Positions 33,643-44,675 are shown, counted from the stretch's first letter. The stretch: DNA of 64,000 nt from Spizellomyces sp. 'palustris' (GCA_006535965.1 QEAR01000072.1:42474-106473); one strand, 5' to 3'. A program made the numbers and translations. Notes: generated from the sequence alone by a model not told the origin.

Positions 33643-35131
33643 TCACACACCATACACATCCACCAAAGCAATCTTCTCGCCAAGTGCATTGCACTCTTTA
33701 AACTCCCTAGCAAAGTCAATAGGGACCCCGTCACATCCTACAATTCGCAACACCCTTAGCCGCGGCAACGCACGCGCGAGCACCTCGATATGGACATGTG
33801 TCACGTCCAACCCCGAGACATCAAAGCTCTCCAAACGCGATAAACGGGCGAACCCTGGAGAAAGGAGGGTATCGGCATGAATACCCACGCAATCTTTCAC
33901 AGAGAGATGTACAAGCTGGTTTGCACAAGGGGCGTTGACTATTGCGTTGAGCGTTGTGGATGTGATATTTGTGCCTTTAAAATGTAGGTCAGTTAGAAAA
34001 GGGCAGTGGTGGAGGAGGGTGATGATGGGCGCATCGGTGAGTAGTATGCATCCGTCCACTTTCAACGACAAAAGGTGCGGAAGGTCGCGCACAAGAGGTT
34101 CCAGATCAGCATCCGTAAGGGTCGAGCAGAAACTCAGATTGAGTGTCTGGAGAGCTGAACTGCACGTTTTGAGACTGGCGAGTGTGGAGGGTGGGAACTT
34201 TGTTTGAGCAAGGTTAACCGTCACCAGTTTCGTACACCACTCTCCCAATCTCGCCAGACAAGGCAAACTCTCCTGCTTCGTCAAACACAGTTCCCGTAAC
34301 CTTCCACACCGCAGCACCTTTTCCAACCCCTCATTACACAACGGGATCCTCGCAACAGAAAGAGTGGTAAGCGCCATTTCGTCCAAAACAATCTTCCCGC
34401 ATACCCAATCAACACCACTATCCACACAAAACACCTCCAACGTCCTCCGACTCCCCCGCACAGCATCCCCCACCGCTCTACAATTCTCAAAGATAACCCC
34501 GAGAATAAGCGTACGAAGTCGTGTACACTCTCCAATGTGCTTGATGGCTGTGTCAGATAACCCCGACCATCCAGAGACGTTCAGATGTACCAGATAAGGA
34601 CTAGAGGAGATGAGATTAATGAACGCAGTGTCGGTGACTAAATAGCAATCGGATAGATCCAGCCAGACGAGGTGAGTAATTGAGCCATCAAAGGATAAGC
34701 AGCGTGTAAAGTCATTGACAAAGATATTGTCGATCCGGCTCTTAAAGCCTTTTAAAGGGCCTAGGCGGAGGGTTTTGACGTGATGCCCTGGGTAACAGGA
34801 GAGGATATCCTCACCGACGACGCCCTGTTTGGAGCACACGGGTTTGCAATGTGAAATGGTTGGAACGTGCACATTTGGACCATGCATGTTTCGAACGTGC
34901 CTTTTTCGACCCTGCATTTCTTAAGCGTGCTTCGATTCTCCATTGACGGCATCGACGGAGGATGGACAGCAGACGGTCAAGACGCCAGGGGTCGGGGTCT
35001 TTGAAGAGGAGGGAGGTTGTCACTTGGTACCAATCCCGCGTCACCACTCGGCAGTTGAGGAGGTCGCCTAGTTTAAGTTGCGCAAAAATGTTGAATTGAA
35101 GTTCGTGTGGGAGGTTGCGCATCCCACGCAC
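33643..35131 (-). CDS. F-box / leucine-rich-repeat protein (reading frame unresolved)
   Basis: Substrate receptor of an SCF ubiquitin ligase. The N-terminus at 35131 or 35122 holds an F-box (NLPHELQFNIFAQLKLGDLL, then CRVVTRDWY). From about 34917 down to 33643 a second frame encodes amino-acid-clean LRRs of the AMN1/FBXL type: LVWLDLSDCYLVTDTAFINL, LVHLNVSGWSGLSDTAIKHI, LQTLNLSFCSTLTDADLEPL, LLSLKVDGCILLTDAPIITL and so on. The two frames overlap between 34811 and 34917 and differ by one base. No consensus intron gives a clean join, and the overlap is a degenerate 15-bp repeat (GCACGTTCGAAACAT-like), so repeat slippage, a sequencing error or an odd intron are all possible. Its stop is 123 bases from that of DDB2, convergent. 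Confidence 0.75.
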
Positions 35132-35198
35132 GTCTCCTTCCTTTCAGAATGGACCACTTGTGCAGAACGCAAAGGAGAAATATAATAGCGTAAAAGCC

Positions 35199-35204
35199 AA
35201 AAAA
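35199..35204 (-). terminator. Pol III T-run after initiator tRNA
   Basis: Six T on the minus strand (AAAAAA on plus), 23 nt beyond the tRNA 3' end. Confidence 0.65.
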
Positions 35205-35226
35205 TACACGCCTGGTTAGAAAGGAT

Positions 35227-35297
35227 AGCACCACCTGGTTTCGATCCAGGGGCCTCAGGGTTATGAGCCCTGCGCGCTTCCTCTGCGCTATGGTGCT
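35227..35297 (-). tRNA. initiator tRNA-Met(CAT)
   Basis: On the minus strand, acceptor AGCACCA pairs with TGGTGCT, so position 1 is A opposite T, as in eukaryotic initiator tRNA. The anticodon stem CAGGG/CCCTG encloses CTCATAA, with anticodon CAT. The T-loop reads GATCGAAAC, with A in place of the usual T54, the initiator hallmark. The gene is intronless, 71 bases, class I. Confidence 0.95.
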
Positions 35298-35936
35298 TGG
35301 TTAGAATACTTGTGGCACGCTTAAACAGGTCCGTTAGACAGACAAAATCACAACAGGTCCAAGTGGAATACATGTCGTCTCGTCATTCAATACTCAGCCA
35401 ACGCACTTGTTTTCACCACACCCCAAGTCGTCAGCACGCACTGAACCCTCAGCCCAAGGACATTATCAGTACTGGTCTTTATTAAACAACATCCGTGTTC
35501 CTAACATGCCATACCCAGCCAATGCAATAAACTGCCTTCCAGTGCAACTTGGATGCTTCTACCACACTACTTATCATAGCTGTCACCTCCCCAATTCAAC
35601 AACACACCCAACGACACTCTACTCTCGTCAAGACAAATAAACAGTAAAAACAATCACGCTTACCTAAACTGACTCACGTTGACGCGTTAACACCTCTCAG
35701 TGCATCGATCATGATTCACTCTCTGCCTGCACTGCTTTTTGCCCGCACACTATGCAGGTTGGTTGATCTGCTATGGACCGGGGTGTTCCGATATGGGGTA
35801 TATAAAGAAGAGGTGAGTATGCAACCGTTCATTCGTATCAGAGCATAACAAAGCACCAGCAAGGCCAAGCAACACAGCACAAGCAAAAGCAAACCAACGC
35901 AAAGTAGCGCAAAGCAACTCAAACACACACAAGAAC
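35298..35936. other. intergenic and promoter region
   Basis: Between the initiator tRNA and the next gene. A TATATAAAG lies at 35799-35806 and is listed separately. The leader after it is rich in A and C (repeated CAAAGC-like steps at 35850-35930). No gene. Confidence 0.6.
35799..35806 (+). promoter_or_regulatory. TATA box
   Basis: TATATAAA followed by G, about 130 nt before the start at 35937 of the small [16 protein letters not shown] subunit gene. Confidence 0.55.
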
Positions 35937-36223
35937 ATGTCGTTTAAATCCCTTCCATCGGAATGCTACCCTCTCTTCGGGATGCTCGCGACAGGGCTCG
36001 GATGTACGTACTTAACATCATGTTCTCCCTTCACAGTAGGCTAACTCGTTATTTTCATACAGTCGGCGTGTACGTTGCCTCCAAACACCTTCTCAAAGAC
36101 CAGGAACTGAGACTACGGGTACGACCGGTCGGAAGTCTCAAGAGTTCGTGGGAGGAGCGTGTGAATGAGTTTGAGGGATTGAGTGAGCGGCAGGAAGGGG
36201 GACGGGTGTGGGGACGCAAGTAG
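35937..36223 (+). CDS. NDUFA4/MLRQ (B12D) family small [16 protein letters not shown] subunit
   Basis: Exons 35937-36003 and 36063-36223 give 75 residues. The pattern is that of the MLRQ/B12D family: an N-terminal LPSECYPLF, one membrane helix (GMLATGLGFGVYVAS) and then KHLLKDQELRLRVRP, a tail lying outside the membrane. Fungal members are inner-membrane accessory subunits of the [11 protein letters not shown] chain (complex I or IV). Joining the exons creates the continuous helix, which supports the 59-nt intron. Assignment rests on a short pattern, but architecture, size and the TATA-led promoter agree. Confidence 0.7.
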
Positions 36224-36608
36224 GATATCATATTTTTGGGTTTTTGGGTTGGTAGTGGTGTATGGACAGTATATTTACATTAATTCTATGGGTGTAATTT
36301 GCCAACATATTTTCGTATGATTGTATTATTTGACGCATTTTTTGTGCGCCTTTTATGTTGGGGAAGAGCACATATTCTGACTCTCAGTGTACATGTACGC
36401 GAACTTTTCAGGATATCGCATGCGATGGGAGACTTCCAAGTTTGGAAATAAATTGCTGAAGGTAATCGCTCCCACCGGTTCTTCTTCCCGTTCACTTTTC
36501 CTGTAACGGCAGGCAAGGAAAGGATCAAAACACACCCATATTCAAAACACACCCATCTCGAAATCACATTAAGCCCATTTATTGCGTTTATATAGATATA
36601 TACAATCG
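36224..36608. other. intergenic between convergent genes
   Basis: 3' flanks of the small subunit gene and of the sirtuin gene. No coding signal. Confidence 0.6.
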
Positions 36609-38745
36609 CTACGTCTTTGCCATCAACCTAGCACTCTTACGTACACATATCGGAGGCGGAGAATCGACATCTGGTTTCCCCGCTACGATCGACGTCAGTG
36701 TGTTTCGGGGTTTGATGGTCTTGAGCGTCCGTGTGATGGGTTGTTGCATGACAGCTGGGTTCTTTCCAGGCGGCTTTTTTGCCGCTGGTTTCTTGCGTGG
36801 TTGTCGGGGTGGTTTCGCTTTGGGAGGCACCATCAGGAGGATGGGTGGCATGTATGTTTCTTCCTCTGCAACCGATTCTTCTCGGATAAGGGGTGGAACG
36901 GACGAATCTTCTTCTTCTACTTCTGCGACCACCTTTTGCTTCTTGCTTGGACTCCCCGGTACAGATTTTGCGCCTCGTTTGCTGGAGCTTTGGGGTGGGG
37001 AGGTAGACTCTATGCCTGTGGGAGTGGCGGAACGGTCTCGGCTGGCGGATGCGTCGCATCGGCCGCGAGGAGGGTCGAGTGTTTCGAAGGGTTTGTCGTC
37101 GGCGCACCCTTGGGGTTTTTTGACCTGCATAAATGACAGGATGTCTGGGCAGCCAGCCTTGCTTTTGGCCGAGGATGATGGTGCTTTGCATTTCGCGGTC
37201 TTGGGGTTTGCTCTGGTCTTTGTTGTTTTGCTGGGTTTGCGTGAGGATTTTCCTAGTGTGGCTTTAGAGGCTGGCTGCGCTGGTTTATTCATGAGGGCCT
37301 CGGCCTCGGCAGACATATCAGCAGTGCCAACTTCTACAAGGTGATCTACACCTACCCCCACCCGCAGTGAGAAAAAGGATGAAAACGACAAAACTGAAGA
37401 AAGAGCGTACCTGACTCATTCTTGGCCATTACTGGTAGCTGAAGGTCCCGAGTAGAATCCCGCTCTACGAAACTCGCCAACTCCTTCTGCTCTCTTGCCC
37501 TCGCCAACTTCTGTGCTCTCAACTGGGCGGTCACATCCAACCTCTTCATTTCCTGCTCCAAGTCGGCGACAACGTCATCTGTTTTGCCTAAAATATGATA
37601 ATCAAAGACGTCGTCCCATTCCTTGTGCCCGATTTCCGTATTGTTGATGAACACGACCTGGCCGTTCCGCAGCTCATGTACCGATTTAGCGAGATCTTTG
37701 ACGAGGCGCTTGATGCCTACTACTTTGAGTGATGTGCCCATGACGATGAGCATATCAGGGCGTTTCTTGACGTCGTAAGCAGTCATGTCGGCGATTTGAT
37801 CGCCTTGAAAGGAAAGGACGCAAGTAAGAGCCGTGCGTCAAGATTCAGGTGGTCATATAAGCTCACCTCGCGAGTGATGCTCATTGTACAAAACAATGTT
37901 GGGTCTTAAAGTCCCAATAGGCAAAGGTCGCTTGCCAGCTGCGATCCTCACTCCCTCCATCTCCACACAGGTCGGACAAGACGGAGGTCCGCCTTCCTTG
38001 AAATCGTCTCGAAAGGTATCACTAAAATCAAACATGGCCTGACAGATTGTACACACAACATGGTCCAAATCCCCATGCAGTTGCACAATCCTCGCGCTCT
38101 GCTTATTGCTCAAATCGCACGACATTTGCAATCTTAGCTCCAAACAATCAATGTTTTGCGTATAACAGCGAAGAAGCTGTCCTCGTTCGTCAAGATCCTT
38201 GACAAAGTGGTGTGTAGGAGTCGTGTTGGCTTGGTTAATGACTTGCTTGAGTTCCGCCATGAAGGTGTAAAAGAGGGATGTGGACACTGGGTCTTTGAAG
38301 AGCGTGGCGTCAAACAGATCTTTGCCTTTGACAATGGCGTTGGGATATTTCTCTTTTACAAGATTGTAGAGACCGTCGGCGGACCGAAAGTCCTGTGTAC
38401 GGGAATATGAAAAGAAGCCAATTGTTAGAATGGCATGCCAAATGTCTCCTTCCATGACCGTGGTCCCATTTCAGAAAGCCAATGCCCATCCTAGGCCCAT
38501 TCCACACCACAATCTGTCCCCATCTCGTCCTCAAAAAGGCCTCCAGTTCCCAACAACCCATGCTTCTTTTTCATGCAATCATGCAACCCCAAAACACACG
38601 AAAAGAACTCACTCACCGGTATACCCCCAGAAACCGAAATCCCAGCACCCGTAACAACAACACATCGCTTACTACGCCATAAGGCTGTAGCAACCTTTGA
38701 AAAATGCTCTCGTCCCTCCTCTTCGATCTGGAATCGAATCGTCAT
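36609..38745 (-). CDS. sirtuin, Hst3/Hst4 class NAD-dependent deacetylase
   Basis: Nuclear NAD-dependent deacetylase; Hst3/Hst4 enzymes remove acetyl from H3 lysine 56 and guard genome stability. Exons 38745-38617, 38392-37867, 37803-37411 and 37345-36609 give 594 residues. Catalytic core: TGAGISVSGGIPDFRS (residues 32-47, joined over intron 1), TQNIDCLE, LHGDLDHVVC (catalytic His), zinc ligands CTIC and CPTC, LRPNIVLYNE, and MGTSLKVVG for NAD binding. The C-terminal half (exon 4, about 245 residues) is Lys/Pro-rich and disordered, with several nuclear-localisation-type clusters (PSKKQKV, RKKPAAKKPP). Intron 1 is 224 nt, long for the window, and interrupts the GIPDFR motif exactly. The length of the tail is variable in this class. 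Confidence 0.9.
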
Positions 38746-39687
38746 TGTTGGCTGGGTATATTTTTATCCCTAGAATGGGAAAAAGGCTGGAACGGAGAAC
38801 ACAAGGTGAACGGCCACCGTGCTTCGCAACAGTAGACGCAAGGGACGGAGAATAGAAGCGAGGAAATGGGACCTGTGCTTTGCCCCTTTCACTGGCGACG
38901 GTGTTTGAAGCGCAGAACCAACAAGTGTCCGGAGAAGGTGGGTAGGATAGCGTGACGTTCGAAACGATGAGAACCCTTGTATAATGCGAAACCTAATTAT
39001 TGACCAGGCAGAGGGTTGTTCATGTGTTGGATAGCGGTGGGTAGGGTGTGCACATGTACTGATGATGGTTGCCCAAAATGTTAAGTACAAAAAGGACAAA
39101 AAGGTCCGAAATGGGTTGGGCGTGTCGGGGCGGAGAGTAGTCCTCGCAACACGGGGCGGCGGTGGGGGGGGCGTGCCGCGCGATGTTTTCAGTTTTTTGG
39201 GCGACGCACACGTGTGGTGAGTTTTCCTTTACGTTTGTCTTTATGGCATCTGTTCAGCATTGGTCGCCTTTTAGGCTGCTGTTGCTGCCGCTGGAGGAAG
39301 GGAAGGGGGGGGAATGATCGTTTCGATCTGCCATCCTTCCATCCTCAAGATGTTGGCTTACCGTCGGGGCCTTGGGTTTTGGTTCTTCATGCAAAACCAA
39401 ATAGATCTATGGGTCCTTGCCATGCATTGCCTGCTCTTCAATCCCACCATTGGCCAAGATGCTGGATATCAAAGTAGAGATCCAAAGCCATGCAGTAATC
39501 CAGAAACGATTTGAACACCCATTCTATCGCTGACAAAATAAAAAGACACAAAGATCTATCTTATTGGTGCGAAACTCGAGTACGCATATCCTACATCCTA
39601 ATGTGATGAACACAGTGCTCATGCTGTTGCATCAGAGTAGGACCTAGGACTGCATAAAGAGTCCCCATATGGACCACTCGTTCCATG
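38746..39687. other. upstream region of sirtuin gene
   Basis: No gene supported. Frames near 38770-39211 (minus) and 39214-39514 (plus) carry no recognisable content. Confidence 0.5.
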
Positions 39688-40123
39688 TCAGTATATCTGG
39701 CATTCTCCTTTTACCACTAGCCATACCAAACTTCCATACGTCTGTCGTCCGACTTGTACCGGATCATATCGTAACCTACAACCAGTGAACGAAAAACGAG
39801 ATGAGTAAATCCGACCAAAAGGCGTTATAAAACTCGTCAAATCCCTCCAAACACTCATCAACCCCTCAAAAGAATCAGTCACGGGCAAAATTGTAACCAC
39901 GAGATAGGTCTTCAAGACTAATCGTTGTTTCGTGAAAGCATCATCTTTCTTTTGTTGTGTGAGGGTTTGCTTTCTGGGTGTTTGTGGGGATGGAAAACGT
40001 ACTTACCGTCAAAAACATGTTTTCATAGCACTTGAGCAGCTTTCCTATTTTCCAGGCGTCAAAACGGGGCCTTATAAGGAGAAAAACGAACACCAAAGTA
40101 CCCGCCACGCTGCGCCATGCCAA
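39688..40123 (-). CDS. small hypothetical protein, two exons
   Basis: Exon 1 40123-40007 ends at a consensus GTAAGT donor and exon 2 39948-39688 starts after AAAAG; joined they give 125 residues with no stop. The first 17 residues form a short hydrophobic stretch (VAGTLVFVFLLI) that could be a signal anchor or membrane helix. The rest (KTYLVVTILPVTDSFEGL, TSFITPFGRIYSS) is not recognised. Clean splice sites and protein-like composition favour a gene, but there is no family support, and upstream exons are possible. It is divergent from the candidate at 40258. Confidence 0.4.
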
Positions 40124-40257
40124 GCCTCTCGTTTACCTAATGTCATTTTGGACTTGTTACTATTTTTTCCAAAATTCCAGCTCTATATATAGATGTCGAC
40201 TTGGAGCATATATTCCAGGCTGGACTGGGATGATTTCCAACAGCAGCAGGAGAGTTG

Positions 40258-40677
40258 ATGAGGCGAGCGACGTGGATAGGGTCCTTGTTGAGATCAGTCG
40301 GTCATGTTCCACGTGTCGGGCAACACCCGAGGATCCCGACGGGTGGACATGCATCTCATCGTCATCGCCTGGTAGCCTTCCAAGTTATTCCGGTCAGTGT
40401 CTGCTTTTCTGCACTCCTCACTACCCAGTACATGTCGCATATTCCCCCTGTCGAAGCGCTGTTTTATCCAATATGCGGATACACGGTGACGTACGTGTGC
40501 TATGTCGTAGCGTCCCGTCCGCGGGTCCTTACAAGTATTTTATTAGGTGGTACGTTGATTATGTGCGGTATGGTGGGGTGTGGAATGGCCATAGTTGGTT
40601 GGGTTGCGGGAAGGGTAGAGGATAGAGGGGTGCTGTTGAGAGGCCCACGCGGGTATGGAGAGAGGGCTGGTGGATAG
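40258..40677 (+). CDS. possible small membrane protein with Arg-rich N-terminus
   Basis: Frame of 139 residues from ATG at 40258. The first 45 residues hold many Arg/His, no acidic residues and hydroxylated residues, which resembles a mitochondrial presequence. Three hydrophobic stretches follow (VIPVSVCFSALL, ALFYPICGYTVTYVCYVV, LTSILLGGTLIMCGMVGCGM). A competing reading of the same DNA as two exons gives a cysteine-containing but less protein-like product. No family recognised. It is divergent from the small gene on the other strand, with CTCTATATATAG between them. Confidence 0.35.
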   Translation: MRRATWIGSLLRSVGHVPRVGQHPRIPTGGHASHRHRLVAFQVIPVSVCFSALLTTQYMSHIPPVEALFYPICGYTVTYVCYVVASRPRVLTSILLGGTLIMCGMVGCGMAIVGWVAGRVEDRGVLLRGPRGYGERAGG

Positions 40678-41941
40678 TTGTTGAAAAGCGGGGAATAAGG
40701 GATGGCAAGCAAGTCAGGGTTGTGGGGAGGGTCCCTGCATGGGGAATATGGAAGCAACCTCAGATTACTACCTATTGATGTGTCGAGTTCCTTTTGCATG
40801 TGTTTGATAACTTTAGTGGACCAAAAGTAGAAACGTTCGAGTTGAGCGGTTGCCAAATTTCATTGCGCACTTGGGGTAGACACTTCAATTCAACGAACTA
40901 CGGTCCAGGCGAGCATGCCTTTCCTTCCTTCATGATTCCTTGCATTCGCTGAGCCCTTATACTCTCACCATTCCATGGTCGCCACGTGATCGCATCAAAC
41001 GGAACCTTTGCCAATGTGATGACGGCCACTGCATTTTTGCCGCACTTGAACCCATCGATGTAATATTTATTGTAATCTCTCAACAAAGGCTTGTGTATTC
41101 CTTGCATTGCCCTTTTGTCTATTCTGGGCACTTTCCCTGGATCACTTGTCCTCTCGCATTAGTGCAATGGAACTCTAATCGCTGGGTGCAGCAACCTTGT
41201 GATTCAACGCCTTGGCTTTACAGGGACTAACCTGGTGACCTAACCCGAGCACGTATCTCTGCTGGATCTGTCTGACGTAGTCTCTCGTAGTTTTCACTCG
41301 TCTCTCGATCAGCTCGTTGGAAGCCCTGCTTGGCACTCTCCATGCAGGTAAGAAGCATGAACAAAAGCATTACCCAACAAGCTCCGATGCTTGAGTGCAC
41401 GCACGGCCTTCACACGTTCTCCGTTGGCAAACTTTAAGCGTAATCACGTGCATATAATTCACATGACAGTGCTGACACAATCGCGCGTTTGTGACGTCAC
41501 GAAGCCGTCGCGTGACGGTGACAAGGCGAAATGGAGATGGATGCAATTGGTTTGTGTGCATTCCAACACTGTGCATTGGTGATGGAACATTATTCGAGTG
41601 CACTGTAATGTGAATTATCATTAGAATGCTGTAGAATGCCACAGAAATGACTTGCAGTTGCATTAAAGTTTCGTCGTCCTTGTTTCCTTTTCCGCCTCCC
41701 TACTTGCAGCAAAGCAAGTGCTTTTTGAGTAGGAAATAACAGGCGAACACTGGTCTATGTTTTTTAATTAATTCTGTGTGGTAGGTTTGTGTGTATGTTG
41801 CTTTTGCGACGGCAGTAGCGAGGAGGATAACGAACGGAAAGAGTGACATGTGTTCTGTTCGTTGTAGGTCACAACTTAAATTGCATTGCAAAGTTCGCGC
41901 GCTCAGCAGCCTCTTTTCAAGAACAAACCGCCAGTATCAAC
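40678..41941. other. intergenic, no gene seen
   Basis: About 1.2 kb without coding signal. The right end is the upstream region of the PAH-like repeat gene, whose frame is open back to 41843. Confidence 0.5.
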
Positions 41942-44494
41942 ATGGCCAATATCCTTAACATTAGCACGCACCATCACCAGCGGGAGAATAGCTCTCCAAA
42001 GTGGGTGGATACCTCAGCGCCCGTTCTCTCACCCCGACGCAAGATCTCGGTCATGGACGTGGCCACATCTCCCCTCGCTGTCAACTTTCACACCTGGAGG
42101 ATCAATGCTCTCACCAACAATGCTCTGAGGCATGTCCAGTTTTTGGAACGCGCCCAACAGGCATTTGATCAGATTGATGACAAAGTCGCAAAGAAAGCCC
42201 TCAGAGTCCTCAAGGACTTGGGCATCTCTGTTGACGCAAAAAGCCACCCAGAGTGGTCTCCCGTTTATGCGGGATTCATTGAACTGCTCAAGGCCCAATG
42301 GTCCATCGTGTCTGATGCCGACTGGTTGGTCGCCATAAAGACATTCTTGACTGATTATGTCGACTTGTTTGAAGACTTTAAAGATGCTTTTGGGGTACGC
42401 GAGGAAGAGATAGCTACAGAATCTGTAGCGGGCGATACATCCTTTGCTGCCGCTGCAGCCGAGGGCGACAGACTCTCGAGGAGGTCTAGCGCCAAAGTCA
42501 CCTTTTCGCCACCTCCCGAAGTGGCAGAAGGCGGACATCCGTACTTTCCTCCAACGCCCGCACCTCTTCACCTCGACATCTCTCCGTTCGACACGACAAT
42601 GCAGATCAAATCCCCGTCGCCCATGAGCTCCACCCCTGCGAGCCCCATGCAAGCCGACCCCGAGCCCGAGCCCGCCGAAGTCTGTCTTAACGGCCATTAC
42701 ATTGCCTATGACCTCCACGTCGCCATGATGGACCGCCCGAATGAAATGCGGGACCTTGTCGCCCGCAATCCAGACATTTTCGAAAACATTCGCAAAAGCT
42801 GCTGTCCAACTGAAACAGATTGGGAGAAGCTCCAAGAGCTTTTTTACACTCCCCGTGACCATATGGACGATTTAACCTGGATGCGGTCCATTGGAGCTAA
42901 GATGCAGGACGGGCCGAGTCTTTTGGCGATTTTGAAAGAGTTGGTTGGGTATGACATGTATGAAGAGGTGTTAGAGGGTTCTGACGATGAAGGAAGTGAT
43001 CGCAGTTTCGAGGATGAAGAGGGGGTGATCCACGAGGAGGATCATGCTGTGGTGGAACCAAAAAAGGTAGAGTGGCTGGATGCGATTGTCAAGATGAGAG
43101 CGTTTCCGGAAATGATGGCTAGGCTGGAAAGTGACTGTACGTATCGTATTTGTTTACGTTTCGCAAGCAGCTCCGAACTAACTTTTTCCTCAGATCCCCA
43201 ATTCTTTGCCAATGTCAAAAAGGCTCTCACGCCGCACCATCATCACCCTCCTACGCACGATCACCCTACGCACGATCACGATCACGATCACGACCATGAC
43301 CACACCCCGACTTCTCCGACGCCCTCCGAGTATGAGCGCTTTCTCACTCTCTTTTTCAGCGCCCCGGCGGACGTGACTGACCAAGAATGGGCCGCAGGGG
43401 TGCAAAAGTATATGAGGTCGAGTCAACTGTTGGAGCAATTACGAGAGATTGCTGTTTACGAATTGGACATTGATGAGGCCAAGCTGTCGAAGTCTGCACT
43501 CAACCTCGGCGAAGCACAAGAAGACGACGCGACTCCCTCTGACCAAGACACCTCTGGCCGAGTCGTGGTCAAAGTCCGCTCTGACCCTGCGAACCTCCGC
43601 AACCTCGAAACCGAGCACCCTCTTTTCTTCAACCTCCTTCAAAAACACCTCACATCGCATGATGACTACAGGCGGTTCATTCGCGCACTGTATGCCCCGC
43701 GCTCCGCCATCCCCGACGACAAATGGGAAGCACTCATTACGCACCGGTTCCTGTCGTCTTCGAAACGGTTACGCCAAATGTTTCGCGAGGTCGTTGAAGC
43801 GGTTGTGCTCTCCACGTCTGAAATTATGGATTCCGATGACGAAGAGTGGACGGGGCGGTTTAGTGTCCCGGTCCGAGGCGTCGAGGACGGTCCTCTGAAG
43901 CTGCTCCGGCTGGAAGTTGTCCACCCTGAACTGTTTGGGCGGATCAAGCGGAGGGTTGGAGATGCCTATGGGAGGTTTCGTGCCTTATTGGCTTTATCCC
44001 GCGATGAGGTTTCGGATGATGTCTGGGCAGAACGGGTGGAAGGGTTCTTGGACGGAGATGTGAAATTGCTTCAAGATTTTGCAAGTGTCGCTGGGATTCA
44101 GCAAATTCCCAAATCCGAATCTGAATCCCAACCACAATCTGAACCTCCCGTGCAAGCTACCCCACCTCACCCTCCCTCTCCAACTCCCTCAACAACTACA
44201 TCCACCCAATACGTCATCAGAGACCAACTCCCCTCCCTCCTACCCAGTCTCCATGCGTACTTTTCCCTTAAACAAACTATCCAAGACGACAAATTGTTCG
44301 GGAAACTCGTTCATGCGTCCATTGAGCTGCGCGAGAGTGCAAAATTGGCGGCTCGAGAAGGTGAACCGGATCAGAGTGAGGGAGAGATGAAAAAGGTTTT
44401 GGCGGATGTCGTCAATGAGGTTGTGGGATTGGAGAGTGATATTGGCAAAAAGTTTGTGGGATGGATAGGTGCAGTTGATGAGTCGATGTTGTGA
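41942..44494 (+). CDS. tandem PAH-like helical-repeat protein, function unknown
   Basis: Exons 41942-43136 and 43194-44494 give 831 residues; an in-frame ATG at 41843 could add 33. The 57-nt intron has no stop and keeps the frame. About five to six diverged repeats of roughly 85-100 residues share one plan: a hydrophobic-P-hydrophobic start (HPEWSPVY, NPDIFENI, YPQFFANV, HPLFFNLL, HPELFGRI), a Y-x-x-F helix, a loop with a conserved Trp (DADWLVAI, DLTWMRSI, DQEWAAGV, DDKWEALI, DDVWAERV) and a closing L-x-x-F helix (DLFEDFKDAF, QLLEQLREI, RLRQMFREV, KLLQDFASV). This resembles the paired amphipathic helix of Sin3, but I do not see the rest of Sin3. Linkers are acidic or His/Asp-rich (HDHDHDHDHDH, about 43275). 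The repeats suggest a binding scaffold; a role in chromatin is only inference. Confidence 0.8.
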   Translation: MANILNISTHHHQRENSSPKWVDTSAPVLSPRRKISVMDVATSPLAVNFHTWRINALTNNALRHVQFLERAQQAFDQIDDKVAKKALRVLKDLGISVDAKSHPEWSPVYAGFIELLKAQWSIVSDADWLVAIKTFLTDYVDLFEDFKDAFGVREEEIATESVAGDTSFAAAAAEGDRLSRRSSAKVTFSPPPEVAEGGHPYFPPTPAPLHLDISPFDTTMQIKSPSPMSSTPASPMQADPEPEPAEVCLNGHYIAYDLHVAMMDRPNEMRDLVARNPDIFENIRKSCCPTETDWEKLQELFYTPRDHMDDLTWMRSIGAKMQDGPSLLAILKELVGYDMYEEVLEGSDDEGSDRSFEDEEGVIHEEDHAVVEPKKVEWLDAIVKMRAFPEMMARLESDCTYRICLRFASSSELTFSSDPQFFANVKKALTPHHHHPPTHDHPTHDHDHDHDHDHTPTSPTPSEYERFLTLFFSAPADVTDQEWAAGVQKYMRSSQLLEQLREIAVYELDIDEAKLSKSALNLGEAQEDDATPSDQDTSGRVVVKVRSDPANLRNLETEHPLFFNLLQKHLTSHDDYRRFIRALYAPRSAIPDDKWEALITHRFLSSSKRLRQMFREVVEAVVLSTSEIMDSDDEEWTGRFSVPVRGVEDGPLKLLRLEVVHPELFGRIKRRVGDAYGRFRALLALSRDEVSDDVWAERVEGFLDGDVKLLQDFASVAGIQQIPKSESESQPQSEPPVQATPPHPPSPTPSTTTSTQYVIRDQLPSLLPSLHAYFSLKQTIQDDKLFGKLVHASIELRESAKLAAREGEPDQSEGEMKKVLADVVNEVVGLESDIGKKFVGWIGAVDESML

Positions 44495-44675
44495 ATGTCA
44501 TAATGTGGTTCTTTTGTGTATTTTATTTTTTCTTTTGAAACCACAGCTTGTTTATTGCATTGTTGCGAGAAGTTTTGAGGCTGGGATACTATCTGCTATC
44601 CTGCTTTTTCATGCATTTTACAGAGAACCTGTCCAATTGGGTCCTCTCTTCCTAATACTGCTACCCTACATAGAC

